DNA of 64,000 bases from assembly GCF_020162115.1 (NCBI RefSeq), contig NZ_CP083911.1:496001-560000 (forward strand). The letters are read 5' to 3'. The first letter of the stretch is position 1. Every line of letters starts with the position of its first letter. Of the stretch, positions 34,334-43,525 are shown in pieces. A program made the translations under genes and the position numbers. The stretch is from Tepidimonas taiwanensis. GTDB taxonomy: Bacteria; Pseudomonadota; Gammaproteobacteria; Burkholderiales; Burkholderiaceae_C. Under the pieces are notes generated by a model, which saw only the letters and a list, made by a program, of their open reading frames with translations, did not search any database and was not told the DNA's origin.

Positions 34334-34998
34334 GCCGGCTCGCCGACCGCGCGCGCGTGCAGTTGCGCACCTTCGTCTTCATCGACGCGCTGCAGCCGCA
34401 GCTCGCCTCCTACCTCGGGACGTCGTCGCAGGGGTTTTTGCCGGTGCCGGGGGATGCGTGCCTGTGGATCGAGGTGGCGCCCGGCATGGCCGTGCACCGG
34501 CTCTCCGACATCGCGCTCAAGGCCACCAACGTGCGCATGGGCGAACAGGTGGTCGAGCGGGCGTTCGGCTCGATGGAGATCCACTACCGCAGCCAGAGCG
34601 AGGTGCTGGCGGCGAGGGAGATCATCCTGGAGCAGCTCGGCGCGCGGCTGGAGGACCGGCTGCCGTGCCGCATCGCGTGGGCGGAGAATATCCGCGCCGT
34701 GACCCCGGATCACGCGACGCTGATCAACCGCCAACTGCGCCGCGGCTCGATGTTGCTGCCGGGCAAGACGCTCTTCATCTTCGAGTGCGAGCCGGCGGGG
34801 TACGCCATCTACGCCGCCAACGAGGCCGAGAAGGCCGCCAACGTGACGCTGGTGGACGTCAAGCCCTTTGGCAATTTCGGACGCCTGATGATGATGGGCA
34901 GCGAAGCGGAGGCGGCCGAGGCGCTCGCCGCGGCCGAGCGCGCAGTGGCGCAACTGAACCGGCGCGCGCGCGCCGTCGAAGGAGACCCGACGCGATGA
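34330..34998 (+). CDS. csoS1D: Carboxysome tandem-domain shell protein CsoS1D (BMC-T)
   Basis: A 222-aa protein with two fused BMC domains that forms pseudohexameric trimers with a large gated pore. Family segments are RTFVFIDALQPQLASYLGT, VPGDACLWIEVAPGM, IALKATNVRMGEQVVERAFG (with the gating Glu76-Arg77 pair) and ECEPAGYAIYAANEAEKAAN. It lacks the N-terminal extension of the cyanobacterial form. The start codon overlaps the cbbO stop, and its stop overlaps the start of the protease gene, both as ATGA. Confidence 0.95.
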   Translation: MSRLADRARVQLRTFVFIDALQPQLASYLGTSSQGFLPVPGDACLWIEVAPGMAVHRLSDIALKATNVRMGEQVVERAFGSMEIHYRSQSEVLAAREIILEQLGARLEDRLPCRIAWAENIRAVTPDHATLINRQLRRGSMLLPGKTLFIFECEPAGYAIYAANEAEKAANVTLVDVKPFGNFGRLMMMGSEAEAAEALAAAERAVAQLNRRARAVEGDPTR

Positions 34999-35813
34999 AC
35001 CCGACGCCTTTCGCCGTCGATACCCCCGCCAAGCGGCTGCTGTTCCACACCGTGCGGGTGGAGACGCAGATGGCCGATGGCGGCGCGGGCACCGGCACCG
35101 CATTCGTCGTCGAGCACGTGCACGCGCGCGGGCGCACGCGCTTCGTCGTGACCAACCGCCACCTCGTCGACGACGTGGTGCAGGGGGCGCTGGTCTTTCC
35201 GCTCGCCGGCGCCGACGGCCAGCCGGTGCTGGGCAGCCGCTTCGAGGTGCGCATCGACGAGTTCGGCGATGCGTGGCACCGCCACCCGGACGACACGGTG
35301 GACCTGGCGGTGCTGCCGCTCGAGCCGCTGCTGGTGGCGGCGCAGCAGCAGGGCGCGACGCTCTACGTCGAGCCGATCGCCAGCGATCGCATCGCCGACG
35401 CGCCGGCGCTCGCGCGCCTGGACGCGCTGGAGGAGGTGTGGTTCGTCGGCTACCCCAGCGGCGTGTGGGACGGCGTCAACGCGCTGCCCATCCTGCGCCG
35501 GGGCACGACCGCCACCCCGCCGGCGGTGGACTTCGAGGGACAGCCGCAGTTTCTCATCGACGCGGCCGTCTACCCCGGCTCCAGCGGGTCGCCCGTCTTC
35601 GTGCGCGCGGCCGACGGCAGCGGGCTGTGGCTGGCGGGGGTCGTGGCCGCGGTATTCTTCCGCGAGGAGTCGCTGCAGCTGTCGCCCGCGCCAGTCCCCG
35701 CGTCGACCGGCCTGCAGGCGACGGGTGCCGAAATGATCGACCTGGGCCTGGTGATCAAGGCCCAGGCGGTGCGCGAGGCGCTGCAGGACTACCTGCGGCG
35801 CTGGCGCGCCTGA
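34995..35813 (+). CDS. Trypsin-fold serine protease coupled to csoS1D
   Basis: A 272-aa trypsin-like peptidase. A full catalytic triad can be proposed: His56 in VVTNRHLVDD, Asp103 in DDTVDLAVLPLE and Ser197 in YPGSSGSPVF. There is no signal peptide and no membrane segment, so it should be cytoplasmic, and no PDZ domain, unlike DegP/HtrA. Its start overlaps the csoS1D stop (ATGA) and the gene is the last before sbtA, so it is expressed with the carboxysome genes. I know of no assigned carboxysome role for such a protease; processing or turnover of scaffold, shell or activase proteins is an inference. A non-proteolytic role is possible. Confidence 0.8.
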   Translation: MNPTPFAVDTPAKRLLFHTVRVETQMADGGAGTGTAFVVEHVHARGRTRFVVTNRHLVDDVVQGALVFPLAGADGQPVLGSRFEVRIDEFGDAWHRHPDDTVDLAVLPLEPLLVAAQQQGATLYVEPIASDRIADAPALARLDALEEVWFVGYPSGVWDGVNALPILRRGTTATPPAVDFEGQPQFLIDAAVYPGSSGSPVFVRAADGSGLWLAGVVAAVFFREESLQLSPAPVPASTGLQATGAEMIDLGLVIKAQAVREALQDYLRRWRA

Positions 35814-35884
35814 CCGCCCCCCCGCCCCGGGACCGTGCGTATCACCGACCCCACGTATCCGCCGATCCGAGAGGAGCCCGATTC

Positions 35885-36853
35885 ATGACCTTCGACCCCA
35901 TCGTGCTGTTTTTTCTGCTCGGCGTCGTATCCGGACTGGTCAAGTCCGACCTCAAGATCCCGGCCGCCATTTACGAAGCGCTGTCCATCTACCTGCTGCT
36001 GGCCATCGGCCTCAAAGGGGGTGTCGAGCTGGCCAAATACCCACTGCTGGACCTCGCGGGCGATGCGATGATCGCGGTGGCGGCGGCGATGGCCATCCCG
36101 CTCGTGGGCTATCCCGTCCTGCGCTTCGTCGGGCGCATGGCGCAGCCCGATGCGGCCTCGATCGCGGCCCACTACGGTTCGGTCAGCGTGGTGACGTATT
36201 CGGTGGCGGTGGCGGCGATCGGGCAGCAGGCGATCGACCACGACGGCTACATGGCGGTGTTCCTGGCGCTGCTGGAGTTTCCCGCGCTGCTGCTGGGCGT
36301 GGTGCTGGCGCGCCTGGGCGACGCCACGCAGAACGGCAAGAGCGGGCTGGCGTCGGTGGACTGGGGGCGGCTGCTGCACGAGGTGCTCGCGGGCAAGAGC
36401 ATCGTGCTGCTGATCGGCGGCCTGATCATCGGCTACGTCGCGGGCCGCATGGACGCCTACGCGCCGATGGCCCCCCTGTTTCGCGACCTGTTCAAGGGGG
36501 TACTGGCGCTGTTCCTGCTGGAGATGGGGCTGGTCGCTGCGTCGCGGGTGGCGGCGTTTCGCACCTACGGGGCGTTTCTGGTGGTTTTCGCGGTGGTGAT
36601 GCCGGTCGCGGCGGCCGCTTGGGGGCTGGTGGTGGCGCAGTGGCTCGGCTTTACGCTCGGTAACGCCATCCTGCTGGCGACGTTGTTCGCCAGCGCTTCC
36701 TACATCGCCGCGCCGGCGGCGATGCGCATCGCCGTCCCGCAGGCGAACCCGGCCCTGTCGATCGGCGCCTCGCTTGGCGTAACATTCCCGTTCAACGTGT
36801 TCGTGGGCATTCCGCTGTACGTGTGGATGGCTCAGCGCTGGATCGGGCATTGA
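35885..36853 (+). CDS. sbtA: SbtA-type sodium-dependent bicarbonate transporter
   Basis: A 322-aa membrane protein that accumulates bicarbonate for carboxysomes. About ten hydrophobic segments are visible. SbtA features are IVLFFLLGVVSGLVKSDLKI at the N-terminus, AHYGSVSVVTYSVA, FLALLEFPALLLG and ASASYIAAPAAMRIAVP near the C-terminus. These form the inverted-repeat transport core. GAGGAG precedes the ATG. The pii-like gene sbtB follows after 18 bases, as in cyanobacteria and other autotrophs. Confidence 0.95.
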   Translation: MTFDPIVLFFLLGVVSGLVKSDLKIPAAIYEALSIYLLLAIGLKGGVELAKYPLLDLAGDAMIAVAAAMAIPLVGYPVLRFVGRMAQPDAASIAAHYGSVSVVTYSVAVAAIGQQAIDHDGYMAVFLALLEFPALLLGVVLARLGDATQNGKSGLASVDWGRLLHEVLAGKSIVLLIGGLIIGYVAGRMDAYAPMAPLFRDLFKGVLALFLLEMGLVAASRVAAFRTYGAFLVVFAVVMPVAAAAWGLVVAQWLGFTLGNAILLATLFASASYIAAPAAMRIAVPQANPALSIGASLGVTFPFNVFVGIPLYVWMAQRWIGH

Positions 36854-36871
36854 AGCCGCGAAGGACGGGAC

Positions 36872-37159
36872 ATGACAGCCAAAACCTTCAAGCTGGTCAC
36901 CATTTACTGCGAGGCGGTGCTGGAGTCGCGGGTCATCGAAGTGTTCGACCGGCTGGGCATCGTCGGCTACACGGTGACCGAGTGCCGCGGCCGTGGCACG
37001 CACGGCGTGCGCAGCGGCAACTGGCGCATGAGCGCCAACGTGCGCATCGAGGTCATGTGCGATGTGGACACCAGCGACCGGCTCAACGAGGCGCTGATGC
37101 CCTACGACCGCGATTACGGGCTGCTGGTCGTGCGCAGCGACGTCGAAGTGTTGAACTGA
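36872..37159 (+). CDS. sbtB: SbtB-like PII-family regulator
   Basis: A 95-aa PII-superfamily protein expected to bind adenine nucleotides and control SbtA. The ferredoxin-like fold is suggested by KTFKLVTIYCEAVLESRVIEVF (in part). The T-loop region TVTECRGRGTHGVRSGNWRM lies at about 35-53, and the second half contains RIEVMCDVDTSDRLNEAL. It ends at VEVLN and lacks the C-terminal CGPxGC redox segment of cyanobacterial SbtB. It is in one operon with sbtA. Confidence 0.88.
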   Translation: MTAKTFKLVTIYCEAVLESRVIEVFDRLGIVGYTVTECRGRGTHGVRSGNWRMSANVRIEVMCDVDTSDRLNEALMPYDRDYGLLVVRSDVEVLN

Positions 37160-37278
37160 CGGGGTGAGGGGCAGCGGTCCGGGCGGGGCCGGTGCGGCCG
37201 TCGACCACGGCGCCGTGCGCCTGAGACGGGGCGTAGTCGCTCGGGTATCCTAGTGCGATTGCGTTCACCGCCATCCCC

Positions 37279-40200
37279 ATGCAAGGCCGCCTCTTTTCCC
37301 AAGACTTCCTGCTTCGTGGCATCCAGGACACCGAGGCGTGGAAAGCCCTCTCCGATGCTGACCTCGATGACTTTACAGCCCGACTGCGGGAGCGCTACGC
37401 CGGCTTTTCCGCCGGCTCCGCCCTCAACGAAGCCCAGACCGAAGACGAACTGATCGAGCCGGTGCTGGACTTATTGGGCTGGCGGGATTGCTGGACTTCA
37501 CAGGTCAACCTCTCCCAGTCCGGGCGCGAAGACGTGCCGGACTTTTTGCTGTTTGCCGACGCCGCCGCCAAACAGCGCGCGATGGCGGAACCCGCAGATG
37601 ATCGCCGCGCCCGCCACGGCGTGGCGCTGCTGGAGGCCAAGCGCTGGCTGCGGCCGCTCGATCGCAGCGACGACAGCGGCGCGGGCAACAACCGAAAACG
37701 CCGCGATTTTGGTGCGCCGTCATCGCAGATGCTGCGATATCTCTCGCGTGCCGACGTCATCAGCGACCGCGCGGTCAAGTGGGGCATCCTCACCAACGGG
37801 GCCATCTGGCGGCTGTATTGGCAAGACGCCCGCTCGCGCGCCGAGGATTTTTTCGAAATCGACTTGGCCGCGTTGTTGGGTGTGCCCGGCAGCCAGTCGG
37901 AGTTTGACGGCTACGCCCCGCGCCACGGCATCAAGTTGTTCTGGCTCCTGTTTGGGCGCGCAGCTTTTTTGCCGCAGTCGTGGGACAGCCAGCGCCGCAC
38001 CTTTCACGCCATCGCGCTGTCCGAGGCGCGGCTCTACGAAGAAACCGTTTCCGACCAGTTGGGCAAACGCGTATTTGCCGAGGTTTTCCCGAGCCTCTGT
38101 GCAGCGCTGGCGGCAGGCGACTTGCAAGCCCGCAAGACCGCCAAGGGGGCGTACACCGAAGACTATCTGGAAGAGCTGCGCGAAGCCGCGCTGGTGCTGC
38201 TCTATCGCCTGTTGTTCCTGTTTTACGCCGAAGATCGGCGCTTGCTGCCCGTGATGGACAGCCGCTACGCGCCCTACAGTCTCTCGGCCTTGCGCGACCA
38301 AGTGGCTGCCGACCGTGACGCCGGCAAAGCGCTGTCCCGACGCGTGGCCAACTACTGGGCGGTGCTGGACAACCTCTTCACCCTGATCGCCGAAGGGGAC
38401 GACACGGTCGGGATGCCTGCCTACAACGGCGGGCTGTTCGAGCGTGCCCGCGCGCCGCTGCTGGCGCGCGTCCGGGTGCCCGATGCCCAGCTCGCCCCGG
38501 TGATCGACGCGCTGTCGCGCCGGGTCGAGGATATCCTCAAGCCCCGCATCAACTATCGTGACCTCTCCGTTGCCCACCTGGGCAGCATCTACGAGCGCCT
38601 GCTCGAATACCGTCTGGAGGAGGAGGGCGGCACCCTCGCAGTCAAAAAAGCGGGTTTTGCGCGCAAGGGGTCGGGCAGCTACTACACCCATGATGCGCTG
38701 GTGCGGCTGATTCTCGACGAAACCGTCGGCCGGCTGGTCGCACAACGCCAACAGAAGTTCGATTGTCTGCTCGCGCGATGGCGCAAAAAGGCCCACCTCA
38801 ACCCCGCGGACTGGGAGGCACTCGACAGGGCCGATCCGGCGAGCCAGTTTCTGGAACTGAAAATCTGCGACCCCGCGATGGGCAGCGGCCATTTTCTGGT
38901 GGCGCTCGTGGACTGGCTGGCAGACCGCGTGCTGGAAGCCGCGCAAACCAGCGCCGAAGCCGTCAACGACTGCCCCTTTGCCGCGCACCTGGTGGAACAG
39001 AACCGCCCCTGGGCCTCGCCGATCGCCGCACGCATCGCCGACATCCGCCGCCGCATCCTCAAGGCCGCGAAAGAACACGGCTGGGCCGTGGACGAGCGGC
39101 AACTCGACGACCGCCACATCGTGCGCCGCATGATCCTCAAGCGCGTCGTCTTCGGTGTGGACAAAAACCCGATGGCGGTCGAGCTCGCCAAAGTGGGGCT
39201 GTGGCTGCATACGTTCACCGTTGGCGCGCCGCTGTCCTTCCTCGATCACCATCTGCAATGCGGCGATTCGCTGCACGGCGAACGGCTCGATGCCGTGCGC
39301 GACGGCATCCGGGCGATGGGGGCGCTGTTCCAGGAAGGAGAACTGGACCGGCTGCGCATCGCCGCGCGCAGCCTGGCGGCGGTGGCGGACCTCACCGACA
39401 CCAGCATCGCCGAGGCGCACGAATCGAAACACCTGGCCGACGAAGCCCGTCAGCAGGTGGCCCCGATCATTGCCCTCCTGAACCTGTGGCGGGGGTTGCG
39501 CTGGACAGTCCCAGGCTGGCCCGCCGTCAAGCGCGACAAGATCCAGGACGACCGTTTGCGAAGCGCGCTTGCGGAGCTCTTTTCTGACCGCTATAACCTG
39601 GTCGGTGTTGCGGCTCAGGGGAACGTGGGCGGACACGGGGAGGCGGTGCAAGCCGCCAACGAACTGCTCGCGGCGCTGGGCACGCTGGCGCGGCGCGAAC
39701 ACTTCTTCCACTGGGAGGTCGCCTTTCCCACCGTGTGGAAAGAGGGCGTGGGCGGTTTTGACGCCGTCATCGGCAACCCGCCGTGGGACCGGATCAAGTT
39801 GCAGGAGGTGGAGTGGTTTGCCGAACGCCGGCCCGAAATCGCCCGGCAGGCGCGCGCCGCCGACCGCAAACGCCTCATCGCGCAGGAAAAGGCGCGCAAT
39901 ACCCCGTTGTGGCGCGAGTACGTCGCTGCCCGCGACGCGGCAGAGACCACCGCGCGCGTGGCGCGGGAGTGTGGCGACTACCCGCTGCTCTCGGGCGGCG
40001 ACGTCAACCTCTACAGCCTCTTTGTCGAGCGCGCGCAAAGCCTCATCAAACCCGACGGCATCGTCGGCCTGCTCACCCCCTCCGGCATCGCTGCCGACAA
40101 GGGGGCGTCGGCCTTTTTCCGCACATTGACCGAGGCCACCGAAGACGGCGCGCGGCTCGCGGCGCTCTACGACTTTGAAAACCGGAAGGTCTTCTTCCCC

Positions 40201-41439
40201 GACATCCACGCCAGCTTCAAATTCTGCGCCCTTGTCTTCGGCGGCCCGCAGCGCCGCTTTGCCCAGAGCCGCTGCGCCTTCTATCTGCACGATGTTGCGG
40301 AGCTTGCCAGCCCGGACCGTGTGCTCGCGCTCAACGCCGCTGACTTCCGCCTCGTCAACCCCAATACCGGCGCTGCCCCCATTTTCAGGACGGCGCGGGA
40401 CGCCGACCTCACGATGCGCCTCTACCGCGTCCACCCGGTGCTCGTGCGCCGCGAGGGCGACACGGAGCATAGAGCGTGGCCGGTGAAGTATGTCCGTATG
40501 TTCGACATGACCAACGACTCGGACAAGTTTCTCACCCGCGCCGAGCTGGAAAAAGCGGGCTGGCGGCCGGCCCCGCTCAACCGGTGGGAGCGGGACGGGG
40601 AGGTGGCGTTGCCGCTCTACGAAGGCAAGATGGTGCAGATGTACGACCACCGCGCGGCCGACGTGGTGGTCAACCCCTACAACCTGCACCGCGCTGCGCA
40701 ACCGCAGGCGATTCCGGATGCCGAGAAGCGGCAACCGGACCGGTATCCGGAGCCGCAGTTTTGGGTGAGGCGCGCGGCAGTGACCGCGTTTGGTTTGCCT
40801 GACACCGTGCTTGCTTTCAAAGATGTCACGGCACCGACCAATGCGCGCACCATGATCGCGGCGTTGTTACCCGCCAGTGCGTTGGGCAATACGCTGCCGG
40901 TGCTGCTCATGCCGGTGGCCGACGCCGCCTTGCTGGTCGCCAACCTCAACAGTTTTGTGTTCGATTTTCTGGCACGACAGAAGGTGCAGGGCCAGCACCT
41001 CAACTGGTACATCGTCGAGCAACTCCCCGTCATCGCCCCCTCGGCCTACGAGCAAACCATCGGCGGGGTGCGCGTTGCCGACTTCATCCGCGCGGAGGTT
41101 CTGGCGCTCTCTTACACCGCGCACGACCTCGCGCCCTTCGCCCGTGACCTCGGCTACGTGAATCCGGACGGCAGCGTAAAACCCCCCTTTGTCTGGGACC
41201 CGGACGACCGGGCGCAGCGCATGGCCCGGCTCGATGCGCTGTTTTTCCACCTCTACGGTCTCGACGAAGCCGATACCGACTATGTTCTCTCCACCTTTCC
41301 CATCGTGCGCGAGCAGGACGAGCAAACGTATGGCACCTTCCGCACGCGCGACCTGATTCTGGGTTATCTGGCCCGAATCAAAGCCGGGCAGCTGAGCCAC
41401 GAGCCATTGGTATGCGCCGCAGGTGGCGACGCCGGTTGA
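37279..41439 (+). CDS. Type IIG-like restriction enzyme/N6-adenine methyltransferase
   Basis: A 1386-aa single-chain nuclease-methyltransferase. A PD-(D/E)xK-like nuclease site is suggested at the N-terminus: Asp near 87 in DVPDFLLF and Glu-x-Lys near 119-121 in VALLEAKRW. The methylase core has motif X GSGSYYTHDALVRLIL, SAM-binding motif I CDPAMGSGHFLV (near 530) and catalytic motif IV IGNPPWDRIK (near 832). The C-terminal part, about 500 residues, probably contains the DNA target recognition domain. DNA here is less GC-rich than the flanking operons, which suggests transfer. The target site is unknown; a defence methylase of the PglX type is an alternative. Confidence 0.87.
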   Translation: MQGRLFSQDFLLRGIQDTEAWKALSDADLDDFTARLRERYAGFSAGSALNEAQTEDELIEPVLDLLGWRDCWTSQVNLSQSGREDVPDFLLFADAAAKQRAMAEPADDRRARHGVALLEAKRWLRPLDRSDDSGAGNNRKRRDFGAPSSQMLRYLSRADVISDRAVKWGILTNGAIWRLYWQDARSRAEDFFEIDLAALLGVPGSQSEFDGYAPRHGIKLFWLLFGRAAFLPQSWDSQRRTFHAIALSEARLYEETVSDQLGKRVFAEVFPSLCAALAAGDLQARKTAKGAYTEDYLEELREAALVLLYRLLFLFYAEDRRLLPVMDSRYAPYSLSALRDQVAADRDAGKALSRRVANYWAVLDNLFTLIAEGDDTVGMPAYNGGLFERARAPLLARVRVPDAQLAPVIDALSRRVEDILKPRINYRDLSVAHLGSIYERLLEYRLEEEGGTLAVKKAGFARKGSGSYYTHDALVRLILDETVGRLVAQRQQKFDCLLARWRKKAHLNPADWEALDRADPASQFLELKICDPAMGSGHFLVALVDWLADRVLEAAQTSAEAVNDCPFAAHLVEQNRPWASPIAARIADIRRRILKAAKEHGWAVDERQLDDRHIVRRMILKRVVFGVDKNPMAVELAKVGLWLHTFTVGAPLSFLDHHLQCGDSLHGERLDAVRDGIRAMGALFQEGELDRLRIAARSLAAVADLTDTSIAEAHESKHLADEARQQVAPIIALLNLWRGLRWTVPGWPAVKRDKIQDDRLRSALAELFSDRYNLVGVAAQGNVGGHGEAVQAANELLAALGTLARREHFFHWEVAFPTVWKEGVGGFDAVIGNPPWDRIKLQEVEWFAERRPEIARQARAADRKRLIAQEKARNTPLWREYVAARDAAETTARVARECGDYPLLSGGDVNLYSLFVERAQSLIKPDGIVGLLTPSGIAADKGASAFFRTLTEATEDGARLAALYDFENRKVFFPDIHASFKFCALVFGGPQRRFAQSRCAFYLHDVAELASPDRVLALNAADFRLVNPNTGAAPIFRTARDADLTMRLYRVHPVLVRREGDTEHRAWPVKYVRMFDMTNDSDKFLTRAELEKAGWRPAPLNRWERDGEVALPLYEGKMVQMYDHRAADVVVNPYNLHRAAQPQAIPDAEKRQPDRYPEPQFWVRRAAVTAFGLPDTVLAFKDVTAPTNARTMIAALLPASALGNTLPVLLMPVADAALLVANLNSFVFDFLARQKVQGQHLNWYIVEQLPVIAPSAYEQTIGGVRVADFIRAEVLALSYTAHDLAPFARDLGYVNPDGSVKPPFVWDPDDRAQRMARLDALFFHLYGLDEADTDYVLSTFPIVREQDEQTYGTFRTRDLILGYLARIKAGQLSHEPLVCAAGGDAG

Positions 41440-41534
41440 GCGAGCACAACAGCCCGGCAGCTCGCGCAGGACGCACACCGCCAGCAGGTACGCGTGGCGC
41501 GATGCGCGCTATTCAATCATCCGGGATGCGACAG

Positions 41535-43385
41535 TTATGCCATGTCAGGCGTCGCCGACAATTGCTGTAGGCGCGCAGCGAACGGTCCGTTGCCACTGGT
41601 GCCGATGATGAGGCGTTGTTTTGCGCGCGTGGCCCCGACGTAGAGCAGTCTGGCCGCTTCCTTTTCGTCCTCACCGGACATCGGCATTTGTCCTGCCCCC
41701 ACGAGCGCCACGAGCGGGAATTCCAAACCCTTGCTGGCATGCAGGGTCATCAGGGTGATTTTGTTGCTGTGCGGTTCATAATCGCCCGCCCGGATGCGGT
41801 TTTGTACCGGCAGGCGGCGCCGTTGCGCCAATGTTTTCGCGCAAAGGTCGCGGATGTGATGGGTTGGACACAGCACGGCCATGTCGGCCCAGGCGTAGCC
41901 TTCCCGATGCGCGCGCTCCAGCAGTTCGGCCACGTGGTTTACCTCCTCTTCCAGCGTCGGCAGGCGGATGATCACGGGCTCCTCGCCATCCCTTCCGCAG
42001 CTGATGGGCTTGAGCAGTGGTACACCATCTTCATCACGTTCTTCCGGGGTCAGCAAGTCGGCTGCCAGCAAGCTGGCCGTGCGCAGGATTTGTCTGGTAT
42101 TGCGGTAGTTGATCTTGAGGATGGTGGTTCGTCCCTGGGCTTGAATGCCGACGCTCTTGAAGCTGAAGTTTCTTTTGCGCGCGCGCTCATAGATGCTTTG
42201 CGCATCGTCGTAAAGCACGAGCAAGCTATTGGTCGTCGGGTCGACCATCTGAACGATGAGCTTGAGCCACTCGGGTGCAAAATCGTGTCCTTCGTCGATC
42301 AAAACGGCGCGGTACTGCCCACTGGGAATTTGTCGGCGGTTGACTCCATTGATAACGCGTTGCACCAATTCAGCGAGAAATTCTTCCGTTGGCAGATGTC
42401 GTGGCGGTAGCGCTTGTCCGTAGATGACGAGCTGGTCACGGCACCACTTGTGAAAATGCACGGCGTGCACACGGTCGGCAATACCCTTGACCGACATGAT
42501 GTAGGCGAGTTGTCGCGCCAATGGCTCGTTGTAGCACAGCACCAGAATCGGCTTGTCGCAGCCTGCTGATTCGAGTTTTGTCAAATGCTCGGCACGGTAG
42601 CCGAGCAGCATCGTCTTACCCGAACCTGCCACGCCGTGGATGACACGGTGACCTTGGCCGAGGCTGCGCGCGAGCTGCTCCTGCTGCAAATCCATCACGC
42701 GCATGATGTCGGGCCACTCGGCCATTTCGTCCGTGCTGTCAAAGAGTTGACCGTTGACGGGTACACGCACGTCCGGGAACATGATCCAGCGCACCCGGTC
42801 GATTTGCGGTACCGACAGTACGCCCCTCATTCGGTAGGGAAACATGTCCCACAATTGGCTTTGCAGCCGCTCGGGATCGACCTCCTTGCCGATTTCGTCC
42901 TGACAAATGACGCGACGCGGTTCGATGGCATGATTCAGCCCTGCTTTGTTGAATTGCTCTCGAGAGATGTTGGGCAGCACCACGCCATATCCCCAGGGAA
43001 AAATGAGCCGACCTTTTTGCGGGCCGTCCGAGTGCACCAAATGGGGATCTCTTTCCAGTGCGGCCACCACCTGGTGCGCGTATTGTCGGGCTTGTTCGAG
43101 CGGATTGATGACGGTTTTGGGGCCCAAATCCCCGTGTATGCACCAGTTTTGCTTGTCAACCTGGATGATCGAGGAGAGGCGATAGTCTTTGACCTCGAGG
43201 ATCAAAATGCCTCGGCGGGGGTGCAAAATGACGAAGTCGGGGTGAAGGCTTTTGGGCCCGACGGCGACGTCGTACCACAACAGATAATCGTCGTCGAGCT
43301 TTTCTTCCAGTCGCTCTGCCGTGCGGCGTTCGCCAGAGGTCATGCGCCCGACGCAACTGCTCAATGCCGGAATGAGGGTGGCCAT
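41535..43385 (-). CDS. NERD-nuclease/UvrD-like superfamily 1 helicase fusion
   Basis: A 616-aa protein. The N-terminal NERD domain (about 15-130) has the nuclease-like residues Asp50 in LHPDFVIL and Glu64-x-Lys66 in ILILEVKDYR. The C-terminal SF1 helicase has Walker A GVAGSGKTMLLG (251-262), Walker B VLIDEGHDFAPEW (361-373), YDDAQSIYERA, INYRNTRQIL, LHASKGLEFPLV and LYVGATRAKQRL. It converges on the type IIG-like gene with 95 bases between them. Base composition is visibly lower in GC than in neighbours, with many AT-rich codons. A role in phage or plasmid defence is inferred from the neighbour and family; DNA repair is an alternative. Confidence 0.88.
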   Translation of the reverse strand: MATLIPALSSCVGRMTSGERRTAERLEEKLDDDYLLWYDVAVGPKSLHPDFVILHPRRGILILEVKDYRLSSIIQVDKQNWCIHGDLGPKTVINPLEQARQYAHQVVAALERDPHLVHSDGPQKGRLIFPWGYGVVLPNISREQFNKAGLNHAIEPRRVICQDEIGKEVDPERLQSQLWDMFPYRMRGVLSVPQIDRVRWIMFPDVRVPVNGQLFDSTDEMAEWPDIMRVMDLQQEQLARSLGQGHRVIHGVAGSGKTMLLGYRAEHLTKLESAGCDKPILVLCYNEPLARQLAYIMSVKGIADRVHAVHFHKWCRDQLVIYGQALPPRHLPTEEFLAELVQRVINGVNRRQIPSGQYRAVLIDEGHDFAPEWLKLIVQMVDPTTNSLLVLYDDAQSIYERARKRNFSFKSVGIQAQGRTTILKINYRNTRQILRTASLLAADLLTPEERDEDGVPLLKPISCGRDGEEPVIIRLPTLEEEVNHVAELLERAHREGYAWADMAVLCPTHHIRDLCAKTLAQRRRLPVQNRIRAGDYEPHSNKITLMTLHASKGLEFPLVALVGAGQMPMSGEDEKEAARLLYVGATRAKQRLIIGTSGNGPFAARLQQLSATPDMA

Positions 43386-43525
43386 GCGCTCGTGATCCCA
43401 TCGAAAGTCGGTCCCGATGGTGCAATCATGCCCGAAATGGGGGACATCGCAAGCCCGTCCCTCGTTGATGGACTGCTTCGATGGAAAGCGGGGTGTTGCG
43501 GCACCGCTGCCCCAGTGGGCGATGG

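Noticed and set aside
37720..40734. 1004-codon open frame on the minus strand
   Set aside because: It lies wholly antisense to the type IIG-like gene, has no recognisable domain and shows the Arg/His-rich composition of a GC-rich shadow frame.
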